A stretch of 64,000 nt of DNA from Lachnospiraceae bacterium UBA1712 (GTDB lineage Bacteria; Bacillota; Clostridia; Lachnospirales; Lachnospiraceae), in contig DCJA01000036.1 of assembly GCA_002317175.1 (NCBI GenBank), positions 127,970 through 191,969 of the forward strand. Reading direction: 5' to 3'. The notes beneath the pieces were generated by a model. That model searched no databases. It was not told the origin of the DNA and was given only the letters and a program-made list of their open reading frames with translations. This document shows, piece by piece, positions 25,468 to 34,990 of this stretch (the stretch's first letter is position 1; every line of letters starts with the position of its first letter). A program made the translations under genes and the position numbers.

Positions 25468-28152
25468 TTGAATATTAAAGATATTAATGTTGAACAGTTA
25501 TCTCCAATGATGAAGGAGTATATAAAAACCAAGACAGAAGTGGGCAGTGACTGCCTGCTTCTTTATCGACTTGGCGATTTTTATGAGATCTTTTTTGAGG
25601 ATGCTATTCTTTGCAGTAAGGAACTAGAAATCACTCTTACTGGTAAACAGTGCGGACTTGAAGAAAGAGCTCCTATGTGTGGAGTGCCTTTTCATGCAGT
25701 TGACGGCTATGTAAATAAGCTGATTAAAAAAGGATATAAGGTTGCTATCTGTGATCAGGTTGAGGATCCAAAACTTGCCAAGGGGCTTGTTAAGCGCGAA
25801 ATCACACAGATTATTACACCGGGTACTAACACTTCTACAGCTTTACTTGATGACAATCAGAACAATTATATTGTGTGTCTGTGTTCTGTAGGAGAAAAGA
25901 TAGGAATAAGTATCGCTGATGTTACAACTGGGGATTTTTATCTGTCCGAGGTTGAAGGTCAGCGTGCACTTATGGATGAACTGTATAAGTTCAATCCCAG
26001 TGAGATTATATGCAATGAAGCATTTCTTGTATCAGGAGCCAATCTCGATGAGATAAGAAACAGAATTGGCTGTGTATTATCGTCTCTGGAGCCACATTAT
26101 TTTGATGATGACAGATGTGTAAATACTCTTACAAAGCATTTTAAGGTTAAGAGCATAAGCAGTCTTGGAATTAATGATTTTCCTTGTGGTGTAACTGCTG
26201 CCGGAGCCTTACTGACCTATCTTTTAGAACTGCAAAAATCAGACCTAACTCATTTTACGCATATCTATCCATATGTTTCATCCAAATATATGCTCATTGA
26301 CAGCTCTACTAGAAGAAATCTTGAGCTTACAGAGACTATGAGGGATAAGCAGAAGCGTGGAAGTCTTATGTGGATACTGGATAAGACTAAGACAGCTATG
26401 GGAGCCAGAATGCTCAATTCCTTTGTGAAGCAGCCTCTTTTGGAGAAACAGGAGATAGAGAAGAGACTTGATGCTGTTGAGGCACTGTGCAAGGCACCTA
26501 TGGAAAGAGATGAGATTAGAGAATATCTCAATGCTGTATATGACCTTGAGAGACTTATTGGAAAGGTTAGCTACAAATCCATTAAGCCTACTGATATGGT
26601 GGCGTTAAAGAATTCGCTGGCTGTATTGCCTTATATTAAGATGCTTGCTGCTTCAATAGACAGCGAGCTTATGAAAGAACAAAGTGCTTTTATAGATGAA
26701 CTTGGTGATATATGTAAGCTTATTGATGATGCCATATTAGAGGAGCCTTCACTTAATCTTAAAGATGGCGGAATCATTAAGGATGGCTACAGTGAGGATA
26801 TTGATAAGTTAAAAGCTGCTAAAAGAGATGGCAAACAGTGGCTGGCTGACCTTGAAGCTAACGAAAAAGAAAGAACTGGTATTACAAATCTTCGAATAAA
26901 ATATAATCATGTATTTGGCTATTTCTTTGAAGTGACCAATTCCTACATAGATATGGTTCCTGATGATTTTATCAGAAAACAGACGCTGACCAATGCAGAA
27001 CGTTTCTCTACAGCAAAACTCAAGGAACTGGAAGATGTAATTCTTAACAGTGAAGACAGACTTGTTAATCTTGAATATGATTTATTCTGCAGCATTAGAG
27101 ATCATATTGCCTGTCAGATAGACAGAATTCAGGAGACTGCTAAAGCCATCGCCTATATCGATGCTTTGTGTTCTCTGTCAGTTGTTGCAGAGCGTAACGA
27201 TTATGTCAGACCAAAGCTCAACGAAAAAGGAGTAATTAAGATTGAAAATGGACGTCATCCGGTTGTAGAAAAGATGATAGACCATGATATGTTTATTCCT
27301 AATGATACTCTCTTAGATAACAGCAAGAATCTTATCTCAATCATTACTGGTCCTAATATGGCTGGTAAATCAACATATATGAGACAGACTGCTCTTATTG
27401 TTCTTATGGCTCAGATTGGTTCTTTTGTACCTGCCAGCAGCGCAAACATTGGTATTGTTGATCGTATCTTTACCAGAGTAGGTGCAAGTGATGATCTGGC
27501 CAGTGGACAGTCAACATTTATGGTAGAGATGAATGAAGTATCCAACATACTTCGTAATGCCAGCTCTAACAGTCTTCTTATCCTTGATGAGATTGGACGC
27601 GGAACATCTACTTTTGATGGCTTAAGCATTGCCTGGGCAGTGGTTGAGCATATAGCCAATACCAAGATTCTGGGAGCAAAGACGTTGTTTGCTACTCATT
27701 ACCATGAGCTTACTGAACTTGAGGGCAGGATGAATAATGTAAAGAATTTCTCTATTGCTGTTAAGGAGCAGGGGGATGACATTATATTCTTGAGAAAGAT
27801 AGTTAAGGGTGGAGCCGACAAGTCTTATGGTATACAGGTAGCCAAGCTTGCGGGTGTTCCTGATATGGTAATTGACAGAGCCAAGGAGATTGTTGTCCAG
27901 CTGGTCGATAACGATATTATCGAGAAGATTCAGTCTATAGAGGTTAAAAGCAATGCTTCTAAAGCAAAGACTAAAATCGAACACCTTGATGAGGTTGATC
28001 TTAGCCAGATGTCTTTATTTGATACTGTAAAGGATGAAGATGTAGTTGAAGAACTTAAGAGCCTTGATATTAGCTCCATGACTCCGTTGGACGCCCTTAA
28101 TGTTTTGTATAAGCTACAAAATAAGTTAAATAATCGTTTTTCTTTTGATTAA
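25468..28152 (+). CDS. mutS: DNA mismatch recognition protein MutS
   Basis: 894 residues. The mismatch-binding F38-Y39-E40 (GDFYEIF) lies in domain I. The ATPase has Walker A GPNMAGKST (628-636), Walker B LILDEIGRGTSTFDG and the ATHYHEL switch. The C-terminal tail carries SQMSLFDTV, which resembles a beta-clamp-binding peptide (QMSLF). The start is TTG 25468, supported by AGAGGT upstream and by alignment of QLSPMMKEYI with the normal N-terminus; the next ATG would remove it. Translation is probably coupled with miaB and leads into mutL 8 bases on. Confidence 0.98.
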   Translation: MNIKDINVEQLSPMMKEYIKTKTEVGSDCLLLYRLGDFYEIFFEDAILCSKELEITLTGKQCGLEERAPMCGVPFHAVDGYVNKLIKKGYKVAICDQVEDPKLAKGLVKREITQIITPGTNTSTALLDDNQNNYIVCLCSVGEKIGISIADVTTGDFYLSEVEGQRALMDELYKFNPSEIICNEAFLVSGANLDEIRNRIGCVLSSLEPHYFDDDRCVNTLTKHFKVKSISSLGINDFPCGVTAAGALLTYLLELQKSDLTHFTHIYPYVSSKYMLIDSSTRRNLELTETMRDKQKRGSLMWILDKTKTAMGARMLNSFVKQPLLEKQEIEKRLDAVEALCKAPMERDEIREYLNAVYDLERLIGKVSYKSIKPTDMVALKNSLAVLPYIKMLAASIDSELMKEQSAFIDELGDICKLIDDAILEEPSLNLKDGGIIKDGYSEDIDKLKAAKRDGKQWLADLEANEKERTGITNLRIKYNHVFGYFFEVTNSYIDMVPDDFIRKQTLTNAERFSTAKLKELEDVILNSEDRLVNLEYDLFCSIRDHIACQIDRIQETAKAIAYIDALCSLSVVAERNDYVRPKLNEKGVIKIENGRHPVVEKMIDHDMFIPNDTLLDNSKNLISIITGPNMAGKSTYMRQTALIVLMAQIGSFVPASSANIGIVDRIFTRVGASDDLASGQSTFMVEMNEVSNILRNASSNSLLILDEIGRGTSTFDGLSIAWAVVEHIANTKILGAKTLFATHYHELTELEGRMNNVKNFSIAVKEQGDDIIFLRKIVKGGADKSYGIQVAKLAGVPDMVIDRAKEIVVQLVDNDIIEKIQSIEVKSNASKAKTKIEHLDEVDLSQMSLFDTVKDEDVVEELKSLDISSMTPLDALNVLYKLQNKLNNRFSFD

Positions 28153-28160
28153 GGAGAATT

Positions 28161-30086
28161 ATGCCTACAATTGAACTTTTAAGTGAAGAGACAATTGACA
28201 AGATTGCAGCTGGTGAAGTGGTTGAAAGACCTGCCAGTATAGTAAAGGAACTGGTTGAGAATGCCATTGATGCAGGTGCCAGTTCTATTACTGTGGAAAT
28301 AAAGGAGGGTGGAATATCCTTTATCAGAGTAACTGATAATGGTATTGGTATTCCGAAAGAGCAGATAAAAAAAGCATTTTTCAGACATGCTACCAGCAAA
28401 ATCAGGTCTGTGTCAGATCTGGATACTGTTCTTAGCCTTGGTTTCAGAGGCGAAGCTCTGTCAAGCATTGCAGCCATAGCACAGGTTGAGATTATGACTA
28501 AAACAAAGGATGAACTTGTTGGCTGTAGATACGTTATTGAAGGAGCACAGGAAAAAGAATTCAGTGATATAGGTATACCTAATGGTACGACTATTATTAT
28601 TAGAAATGTGTTCTTCAATACTCCAGTCAGAAGAAAGTTCTTAAAAACTGCCTCTACTGAAGCGGGTTATATAAGTGATGTATGTGAACATCTTGCTCTG
28701 TCTTCGCCCAATATTGCATTTAAATTCATCAATGCAGGCCAGATGCGCTTTAATACATCAGGCGATGGTGATCTGAAGGAAGTTATATACAGAATATATG
28801 GTAAGGAAGTGGCCTCTCAGCTGATTGCGGTAAACAGAGAGAGTCATGACATAAAGATACATGGTTATTTGGGAAAGCCTATTCTTAACAGAGCGAACAG
28901 GAATTTTGAAAAATTCTTTGTTAATGGACGTTTTGTTAAGAGTAATCTTGTAAGCAATGCGGTTGAGACTGGCTACAAGCAGTATCTTATGCAGCATAAG
29001 TTTCCTTTTGCTGTTTTAAATCTTGATATTAATACTGCTTCGCTGGATGTCAATGTACATCCAACTAAGATGGAAATCAGATTCAACAATGAGGAATATA
29101 TATCAGATTTTGTTGAGACTACCATTAGCAGTACTCTTAAAGTAAATGAGATGATTCCTGATGTGATTCTTCAGGAGGAAGAAAAGACAGTAGTTAAGCC
29201 TGAGCGAATAAAAGGGCCTGAGCCATTTGAGTTTCAGAGAAAAAATGATATCAAAGAGTTTTGTGAAGCAAATTCGGTACAGGCATCAGTCGATAAAGTA
29301 ATAGAATCAACATTTGAAATAGATTTTGAGAAAAATACTGTTGAAGAAGAGTTTGTGTATAGTGCGGATAGTAAGCTTTTGGGAGATAACTCTGTAATGG
29401 ATGCTCCTGTAAGCAATGTCATAAAGGCACATGATGTTGTGTATGCTACTAATCCTATACAGTTAAATCTTTTTGAAGAGAAGATAATCTCTCAGGATAA
29501 TCTGGAAAAGTATAAAATAATTGGACAGGTTTTTGATACATACTGGATGTTCTCGTATGAGGATAAACTGCTCATTATGGACCAGCATGCGGCTCATGAA
29601 AAAATAAAATATGAGCGTATAATGGATAAGCTTAAGAATAAAGAACACAATTCGCAAGCACTTAATCCTCCGATTATTATATCTGTATCTGCCAGTGAGA
29701 TGAATATACTGGAAAGCTTTAAAGAGAATTTTGAGGCTATTGGATATGAATATGATGATTTTGGTGGAAATGAGATAGCTATCAGAAGCGTTCCAAATGA
29801 TCTGTATGGTCTGAATGAAAAGGAAGTATTTCTTGAGATGCTTGATGATATCTCTGAAACAGGACTTTCGAAGAATGCTGTTTTTGATGTGCTCAATGAT
29901 AAAATAGCCAGCATGGCCTGCAAATCAGCAGTAAAAGGTAATACTACAATGACAATTGAAGAGGCTAATGCATTATTAAAAGAACTAATGACTCTGGAGA
30001 ATCCATATAATTGTCCTCATGGAAGACCTACAATTGTCACTATGAGCAAATATGAAATGGATAAAAAGTTTAAACGAATAGTATGA
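28161..30086 (+). CDS. mutL: DNA mismatch repair endonuclease MutL
   Basis: 641 residues. The N-terminal GHKL ATPase has ELVENAIDAG, DNGIGI and GFRGEALSSIAA. A variable linker (about 340-435) includes an NPIQLNLFEE segment that could bind the sliding clamp. The C-terminal domain has the endonuclease metal motif DQHAAHEKIKYE starting at D474, ACKSAVKG, and the zinc-ligand motif CPHGRP at 618. The nicking motif is what is expected for organisms without MutH. AAGGAG precedes ATG 28161. The stop overlaps the miaA ATG by 4 bases. Confidence 0.98.
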   Translation: MPTIELLSEETIDKIAAGEVVERPASIVKELVENAIDAGASSITVEIKEGGISFIRVTDNGIGIPKEQIKKAFFRHATSKIRSVSDLDTVLSLGFRGEALSSIAAIAQVEIMTKTKDELVGCRYVIEGAQEKEFSDIGIPNGTTIIIRNVFFNTPVRRKFLKTASTEAGYISDVCEHLALSSPNIAFKFINAGQMRFNTSGDGDLKEVIYRIYGKEVASQLIAVNRESHDIKIHGYLGKPILNRANRNFEKFFVNGRFVKSNLVSNAVETGYKQYLMQHKFPFAVLNLDINTASLDVNVHPTKMEIRFNNEEYISDFVETTISSTLKVNEMIPDVILQEEEKTVVKPERIKGPEPFEFQRKNDIKEFCEANSVQASVDKVIESTFEIDFEKNTVEEEFVYSADSKLLGDNSVMDAPVSNVIKAHDVVYATNPIQLNLFEEKIISQDNLEKYKIIGQVFDTYWMFSYEDKLLIMDQHAAHEKIKYERIMDKLKNKEHNSQALNPPIIISVSASEMNILESFKENFEAIGYEYDDFGGNEIAIRSVPNDLYGLNEKEVFLEMLDDISETGLSKNAVFDVLNDKIASMACKSAVKGNTTMTIEEANALLKELMTLENPYNCPHGRPTIVTMSKYEMDKKFKRIV

Positions 30087-31003
30087 TAAAGATTATTATT
30101 ATTTCTGGGCCTACTGCAGTTGGCAAAACTAATATTTCTGTAAATCTTGCAAAAAAGATTAATGGTGAGATTATCAGTGCTGATTCCATGCAGGTGTATA
30201 AAGGCATGGATGTGGGTTCTGCAAAGGTGACAGAGAGCGAAATGCAGGGAGTTAAACACTATCTTATAGATGTGCTGGAGCCCTGGGAAAATTTTGATGT
30301 AACTGTTTTTCAGACCATGGCGACTAAGGCAATCGAAGAGATAGCTGCCAAAGGTAAGGTGCCAATTATTGTAGGTGGAACAGCCTTTTATATTCAGGCT
30401 CTTTTATATGGTATAGATTTTACTGAAGAGAATCATGATAATTCATACAGGGAAATGCTTGGCAGCCTCGGAGAGGATGAACTCTTTGATATGCTTAAAG
30501 AAGCTGATTATGAGTATGCTCAAAGTACTCATAAAAATAATAAAAAGAGAGTAATCAGGGCTTTGGAATATATCCATTTTACTGGTAAGAAGTTCTCGGA
30601 TTACAATAAAGAACAGGCAGGGAAAAATGCTATATATGATTATAGATATTTTGTTCTTGATGATAGCAGGGAACTGGTTTATGCCAATATTGACAAAAGA
30701 GTAGATATTATGGTGAATAGTGGTCTGCTGGATGAGATAAAAGCGTTAAATGATATGAGTATTCCTTTGAACTGCAACTCAAGACAGGGTATAGGCTACA
30801 AGGAAATGTATGCATATCTGGATGGTAAGTGCAGCTTTGATGAGGCAGTTGATGATATCAAGAAAAATACAAGACATTTTGCCAAAAGACAGCTTACCTG
30901 GCTGAGACGTGAGGACGATACCATTTTTATTAATAAAACTGAGTTTGGTCATGATGATAATAAAATAATTGACTTTATGATCAGCAAATATATGGAGGAA
31001 TAA
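30083..31003 (+). CDS. miaA: tRNA dimethylallyltransferase
   Basis: 306 residues. P-loop GPTAVGKT at 9-16, then the DSMQVYKGMDVGSAK block, VGGTAFYIQALLYG, and the C-terminal RQLTWLRR. It transfers dimethylallyl from DMAPP to A37 of tRNAs reading UNN codons, making the substrate for MiaB. The last base of its stop codon is the first base of the next gene's ATG. In many Firmicutes hfq sits directly after miaA; it does not here. Confidence 0.98.
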   Translation: MIKIIIISGPTAVGKTNISVNLAKKINGEIISADSMQVYKGMDVGSAKVTESEMQGVKHYLIDVLEPWENFDVTVFQTMATKAIEEIAAKGKVPIIVGGTAFYIQALLYGIDFTEENHDNSYREMLGSLGEDELFDMLKEADYEYAQSTHKNNKKRVIRALEYIHFTGKKFSDYNKEQAGKNAIYDYRYFVLDDSRELVYANIDKRVDIMVNSGLLDEIKALNDMSIPLNCNSRQGIGYKEMYAYLDGKCSFDEAVDDIKKNTRHFAKRQLTWLRREDDTIFINKTEFGHDDNKIIDFMISKYMEE

Positions 31004-32271
31004 TGTTAGCTTTATATAAAGAATTAGGAATATCCGACCAGGTGGTAGAACTGAGTAATCACGTTATTGATTCACTGAAGGATAGATTTGATGAAATTGA
31101 TGCTAATGCTGAATACAATCAGCTTAAGGTTATTAAAGCTTTACAAAGCTGTAAGGCTTCTGAAGCCTGTCTGCTTGGAACGAGTGGCTATGGCTATAAT
31201 GACATAGGGCGAGATACGCTTGAAGAGGTATATGCGAATATTTTTCACACAGAAGCGGCTCTGGTAAGACCGCAGATTACCTGTGGTACCCATGCACTTG
31301 CACTGGCGCTGATGAGCAATCTGAGACCGGGAGATGAATTGCTGAGTCCTGTTGGAAAGCCCTACGACACCCTTGAGGAAGTGATTGGCATCAGACCAAG
31401 CAAGGGATCTTTGGCAGAATATGGTATTAGCTACAGACAGGTGGATCTTTTAAAGGATTCTGCTTTTGATTATGAAGGTATAAGGGCAGCTATTAATGAT
31501 AAGACTAAGCTTGTAACTATTCAAAGATCCAAGGGTTATCAGACAAGAAAGACCTTTAGCGTAACTGAGATTGGTGAACTTATTGCTTTTGTTAAGTCTA
31601 TTCGTCCGGATATTATCTGTATGGTTGATAACTGTTATGGTGAATTTGTGGAAAGAATAGAACCTTCAGATGTAGGCGCCGATATGGTTGTTGGAAGTTT
31701 GATCAAGAATCCTGGCGGTGGTCTTGCTCCGATAGGCGGATATATAGCTGGTAAAAAAGAGTGCATAGAAAATGCGGCTTACAGACTTACTTCTCCGGGA
31801 CTTGGCAAGGAGGTAGGAGCCAGTCTTGGAATACTGAAGGATTTTTATCAGGGAATCTTTCTTGCTCCAACGGTGGTTGCTTCTGCTTTGAAGACATCAA
31901 TATTTGCGGCAAATCTGTATGAGAAAGCAGGTTTTGCGGTAGTGCCAAATGGAACTGAGTCCAGACATGATATTATTCAGGCAATAACACTTACTTCTCC
32001 AGAGCGCGTATGTGCCTTTTGCGAGGGTATACAGGCTGCAGCTCCAATTGACAGCTTTGTTACTCCACAACCCTGGGATATGCCGGGATATGATGCGAAG
32101 GTTATTATGGCTGCAGGTGCATTTGTCTCAGGAAGCTCTATTGAATTGTCAGCGGATGGACCGATAAAGGAACCGTATGCGGTTTATTTTCAGGGAGGAC
32201 TTACCTGGCCACATGGTAAACTTGGAATTATGAAGTCTTATCAGTCTTTATTGGACAGAGGTCTATTGTAA
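31003..32271 (+). CDS. Methionine gamma-lyase / aluminium-resistance-type PLP protein
   Basis: A 422-residue PLP-fold enzyme of the Met_gamma_lyase (YnbB-like) family, often annotated aluminium resistance protein or putative cystathionine beta-lyase. The GYGYNDIGRDTLE block precedes the ITCGTHALALAL substrate loop. The probable PLP lysine is K235 in GSLIKNPGGGLAPIGGYIAG. The substrate is not established in general; a carbon-sulfur lyase role is inferred from fold relatives. GGAGG lies within the last miaA codons, and the start overlaps the miaA stop by one base. It ends the long phoH-to-PLP transcription unit; the next gap is 161 bases. Confidence 0.85.
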   Translation: MLALYKELGISDQVVELSNHVIDSLKDRFDEIDANAEYNQLKVIKALQSCKASEACLLGTSGYGYNDIGRDTLEEVYANIFHTEAALVRPQITCGTHALALALMSNLRPGDELLSPVGKPYDTLEEVIGIRPSKGSLAEYGISYRQVDLLKDSAFDYEGIRAAINDKTKLVTIQRSKGYQTRKTFSVTEIGELIAFVKSIRPDIICMVDNCYGEFVERIEPSDVGADMVVGSLIKNPGGGLAPIGGYIAGKKECIENAAYRLTSPGLGKEVGASLGILKDFYQGIFLAPTVVASALKTSIFAANLYEKAGFAVVPNGTESRHDIIQAITLTSPERVCAFCEGIQAAAPIDSFVTPQPWDMPGYDAKVIMAAGAFVSGSSIELSADGPIKEPYAVYFQGGLTWPHGKLGIMKSYQSLLDRGLL

Positions 32272-32432
32272 CTACTGGCATTATACGCTGATTAATTATG
32301 GTCATAATAAATCTATTAATTATTTTAGTAATAATTTATTAAGAATTTGATTTATGTACACATAAATGCAGATATGTTAAAATTATATGATATAGCTTAC
32401 GAATTTGTGCTTGAAGAGTTCGTAGAGGTTAT
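32272..32432 (+). promoter_or_regulatory. Intergenic leader of radC/mre operon with two inverted repeats
   Basis: This gap holds no gene. It has an inverted repeat, ATTTATG-TACA-CATAAAT (32350-32367), then A/T-rich sequence with possible -10 boxes TATGTT (32373-32378) and TATGAT (32386-32391), neither with a good -35 at 17 bases. A second hairpin, TACGAA-N15-TTCGTA (32398-32403 and 32419-32424), directly abuts the GAGG ribosome-binding site of radC. No T-run terminator is visible, so upstream transcription may continue. A promoter here is likely but its boxes are not certain. Confidence 0.45.
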
Positions 32433-33101
32433 ATGAATCAGATTATTACACCATATGAAAAATATCAGTCTTTGGGACCGGAAAGTTTAACTGATGTTGA
32501 ACTTTTATCCATTCTTATTAGAAATGGAACCAGTAAGAAAGATGCACTTGCAATTGCGGATGAACTGCTTGGCAAATATGACAGAGATGGTCGTATTATC
32601 GGATTATTTAATCTGACTGCAGATGAACTTATGGAATATGAAGGAATAGGCAGGGTGAAGGCTATGTGCATTGGAAGTCTGTTTGAACTGAGCAAAAGAA
32701 TCAGCAAACAGAAAAAGCAGGAGGCATTATCATTAAGCAGTCCATCATCTATAGCTGATTATTATATGGAGCAGTTAAGACATCTTATGCAGGAGACAAC
32801 TTATCTGCTTATTCTTGATGTCAAATGCAATATTTTGAAGGAAATAAAAATGACAAGTGGAACCATTAATTCTTCACTTGTCTCTGTTAGAGATATTTTT
32901 GTATACGCTTTATTGTACAAAGCGTCTGGAATAGTTCTGTTACATAATCACCCCAGTGGTGATTCAACACCGAGTAGAAGTGATATATCCCTCACTGCCA
33001 AGCTTAAAGAGGCGAGTGAGTTTATGGATATTCCATTGATTGATCATATAATTATCGGAGACATGAATTATTTCAGTTTTAAAAGTAAGGGATATATTTG
33101 A
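32433..33101 (+). CDS. radC: RadC/JAB-domain protein
   Basis: 222 residues. An N-terminal helix-hairpin-helix-like UPF0758 region (LTADELMEYEGIGRVKAM) is followed by a JAMM metalloprotease-like domain with HNHPSGDSTPSRSD. The name RadC implies DNA repair, but that role has been questioned, and the family's activity is unclear. Adjacency to mreB is common in bacteria. The stop codon TGA overlaps a possible TTG of mreB, but the real mreB start is likely 14 bases further on. Confidence 0.94.
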   Translation: MNQIITPYEKYQSLGPESLTDVELLSILIRNGTSKKDALAIADELLGKYDRDGRIIGLFNLTADELMEYEGIGRVKAMCIGSLFELSKRISKQKKQEALSLSSPSSIADYYMEQLRHLMQETTYLLILDVKCNILKEIKMTSGTINSSLVSVRDIFVYALLYKASGIVLLHNHPSGDSTPSRSDISLTAKLKEASEFMDIPLIDHIIIGDMNYFSFKSKGYI

Positions 33102-33115
33102 AAGGAGCTATTCAA

Positions 33116-34126
33116 GTGGCTAGCAATAGTTTTGGTATTGATTTAGGAACAAGTAATATAAAGATATATAGTGAAGAAAGAAAGAGCATTTTTGTTGAAA
33201 GAAACATGATTGCTATTGAAAATAAAAGAAATCTGTTAGCTTATGGAGATTCTGCCTATGCTATGTATGAGAAGTCTCCGGCTAATATTGTTGCGTCGTA
33301 TCCAGTAGTAAATGGAGTTATCGCTGATATTCAGAATATGGAGACTCTTGTAAAGTATTTTATTACTGATTTATCAAGAGGAAGCATTAAACCCGCAGAT
33401 TATTATGTTGCTGTTCCTACAGATGTAACTGAGGTTGAAAAGAAGGCGTTTTTTGATCTTATTGCAGATGCAGGTGTAAAGGCACGTAAAATAATGGTGG
33501 TTGAAAAAGCTGTTGCTGATGGTCTTGGAATGGGCGTTGATGTAAAAAACAGTCAGGGCATCATGGTGGTTAATGTAGGTTTTGCTACAACAGAGATTTC
33601 GCTTTTATCTTTGGGCGGTATTGTACTTAGTAAACTGATAAAAGTAGGTGGATATAAATTTGGTGAGTCCATTAGAAATATCATCAGGAAAGAATATGGA
33701 CTTTTTATTGGTGAGAAGACTGCTGAAAAGACTATGATGCAGCTTAATGAATTATCAGCTACTGGCGAACCAGCTCTTGTTTTTGGTCGTGATATTGTAT
33801 CGGGACTTCCAATTGAGAGACAGATTCCAACAAAGCTTATGGATGACTGCCTCCTGGAAAATTTTGCCATGATCGTTGATAATGTCAAAGTTATTCTTGA
33901 GCGTACTCCACCTGAATTAGGTGCTGATATCAGAAGACAGGGTATCTTTTTAACAGGTGGTGCTTCTCAGGTTAGCAGACTTGCTCAGCTTATTGAAAGA
34001 GCAACAGATCTGAGAGTAAATATACCTGATGAACCAAGTACTACAGTTGCACTTGGTCTTGCAAAGGTAATTAAAGACAGTAAATTTAATTCTCTTGCAT
34101 ATGCGATTGAAGGAATGGGTAGATGA
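33116..34126 (+). CDS. mreB: Rod-shape-determining actin homologue MreB
   Basis: 336 residues. Actin-fold phosphate-1 motif GIDLGTSNIKIY near the N-terminus, AVADGLGMGVDV, and the adenosine motif ILERTPPELGADI followed by IFLTGGASQVSRL. It polymerises on the inner membrane face and positions the elongasome made by the following genes. The start is GTG 33116, with AAAGGAG at 33101-33107 correctly spaced; an upstream TTG at 33098 overlaps the radC stop and lacks a site. It overlaps mreC by 4 bases. Confidence 0.96.
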   Translation: MASNSFGIDLGTSNIKIYSEERKSIFVERNMIAIENKRNLLAYGDSAYAMYEKSPANIVASYPVVNGVIADIQNMETLVKYFITDLSRGSIKPADYYVAVPTDVTEVEKKAFFDLIADAGVKARKIMVVEKAVADGLGMGVDVKNSQGIMVVNVGFATTEISLLSLGGIVLSKLIKVGGYKFGESIRNIIRKEYGLFIGEKTAEKTMMQLNELSATGEPALVFGRDIVSGLPIERQIPTKLMDDCLLENFAMIVDNVKVILERTPPELGADIRRQGIFLTGGASQVSRLAQLIERATDLRVNIPDEPSTTVALGLAKVIKDSKFNSLAYAIEGMGR

Positions 34127-34989
34127 GTCCAGTAGTAAAAAGGAAACGTGAGAGGCATGCTCTTCCAACTAAATATGTGCTGTTGATTCTGACACTTTTT
34201 TGTGTTGTTACAATGATTGTTTCTTTTTCTACAGACATTTTTACTAAACCGCTTAATAATATAAGCGGTTATGTTGTTGTACCATTTCAAAAGGGTTTAA
34301 CCAATGTGGGTTCATATATATTAAACAGAGCTGAGAATTTTAAAAATCTTCAGAATGTGCTTGAGGAAAATGAGGAACTAAAGGCTGAAGTAGAAAAACT
34401 CACCAAAGAAAACATTGAACTTGCACAGGATAAGTATGAATTAACAAAGCTTAGAGAATTATATGCTTTGGATGATGAGTATGATGACCTGCAAAAGACT
34501 GGCGCAAGAATAGTTGCGCGTGATACAGGCAACTGGTATTCGAATTTTATCATTGACAAGGGTGCCAATGATGGAATTGCTGTGGACTGTAATGTGGTTT
34601 CAGGTAATGGCCTTGTGGGAAGAGTTGTTTCTGTTGGACCTAATTTTTCCAAGGTTACATCTATTATTTCTGATAACGTTAATACCAGTTCCATGATACT
34701 TGCTACAGGAGATAACCTGATAGTATCTGGAGACCTTGAACTTATGAATAAGAATCTTATCACTTTTAGCCAGTTATATGACGCCGAGGATAAGGTTTCA
34801 ATTGGTGATAAAATTGTTACCAGTAATATTAGTGACAAATACCTTCCAGGTCTTCTGGTTGGATATGTTTCCTATATTAGTACGGATTCCAATAATCTGA
34901 CTAAGTCCGGAACTCTTGTTCCAGCTGTGGACTTTAGACATTTGGAGGAAGTACTGGTTATTCTGGATCTGAAAGAAACGGCTGACTGA
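34123..34989 (+). CDS. mreC: Rod-shape-determining protein MreC
   Basis: 288 residues. A short basic cytoplasmic N-terminus (VKRKRERH), one membrane segment (about 19-37), a coiled coil (about 70-115, NVLEENEELKAEVEKLTKEN), and an extracytoplasmic double beta-barrel domain with GxxGLVGRVVSVGPNFSKV. It links MreB to PBP2 and RodA. The four-base ATGA overlap with mreB and a one-base gap to mreD support one operon. Confidence 0.96.
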   Translation: MSPVVKRKRERHALPTKYVLLILTLFCVVTMIVSFSTDIFTKPLNNISGYVVVPFQKGLTNVGSYILNRAENFKNLQNVLEENEELKAEVEKLTKENIELAQDKYELTKLRELYALDDEYDDLQKTGARIVARDTGNWYSNFIIDKGANDGIAVDCNVVSGNGLVGRVVSVGPNFSKVTSIISDNVNTSSMILATGDNLIVSGDLELMNKNLITFSQLYDAEDKVSIGDKIVTSNISDKYLPGLLVGYVSYISTDSNNLTKSGTLVPAVDFRHLEEVLVILDLKETAD

Positions 34990-34990
34990 T

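Noticed and set aside
28097..28618. Minus-strand 173-codon open frame opposite mutL
   Set aside because: It is antisense to the conserved MutL ATPase domain and encodes a Ser/Ile/Leu-rich sequence with no family features.
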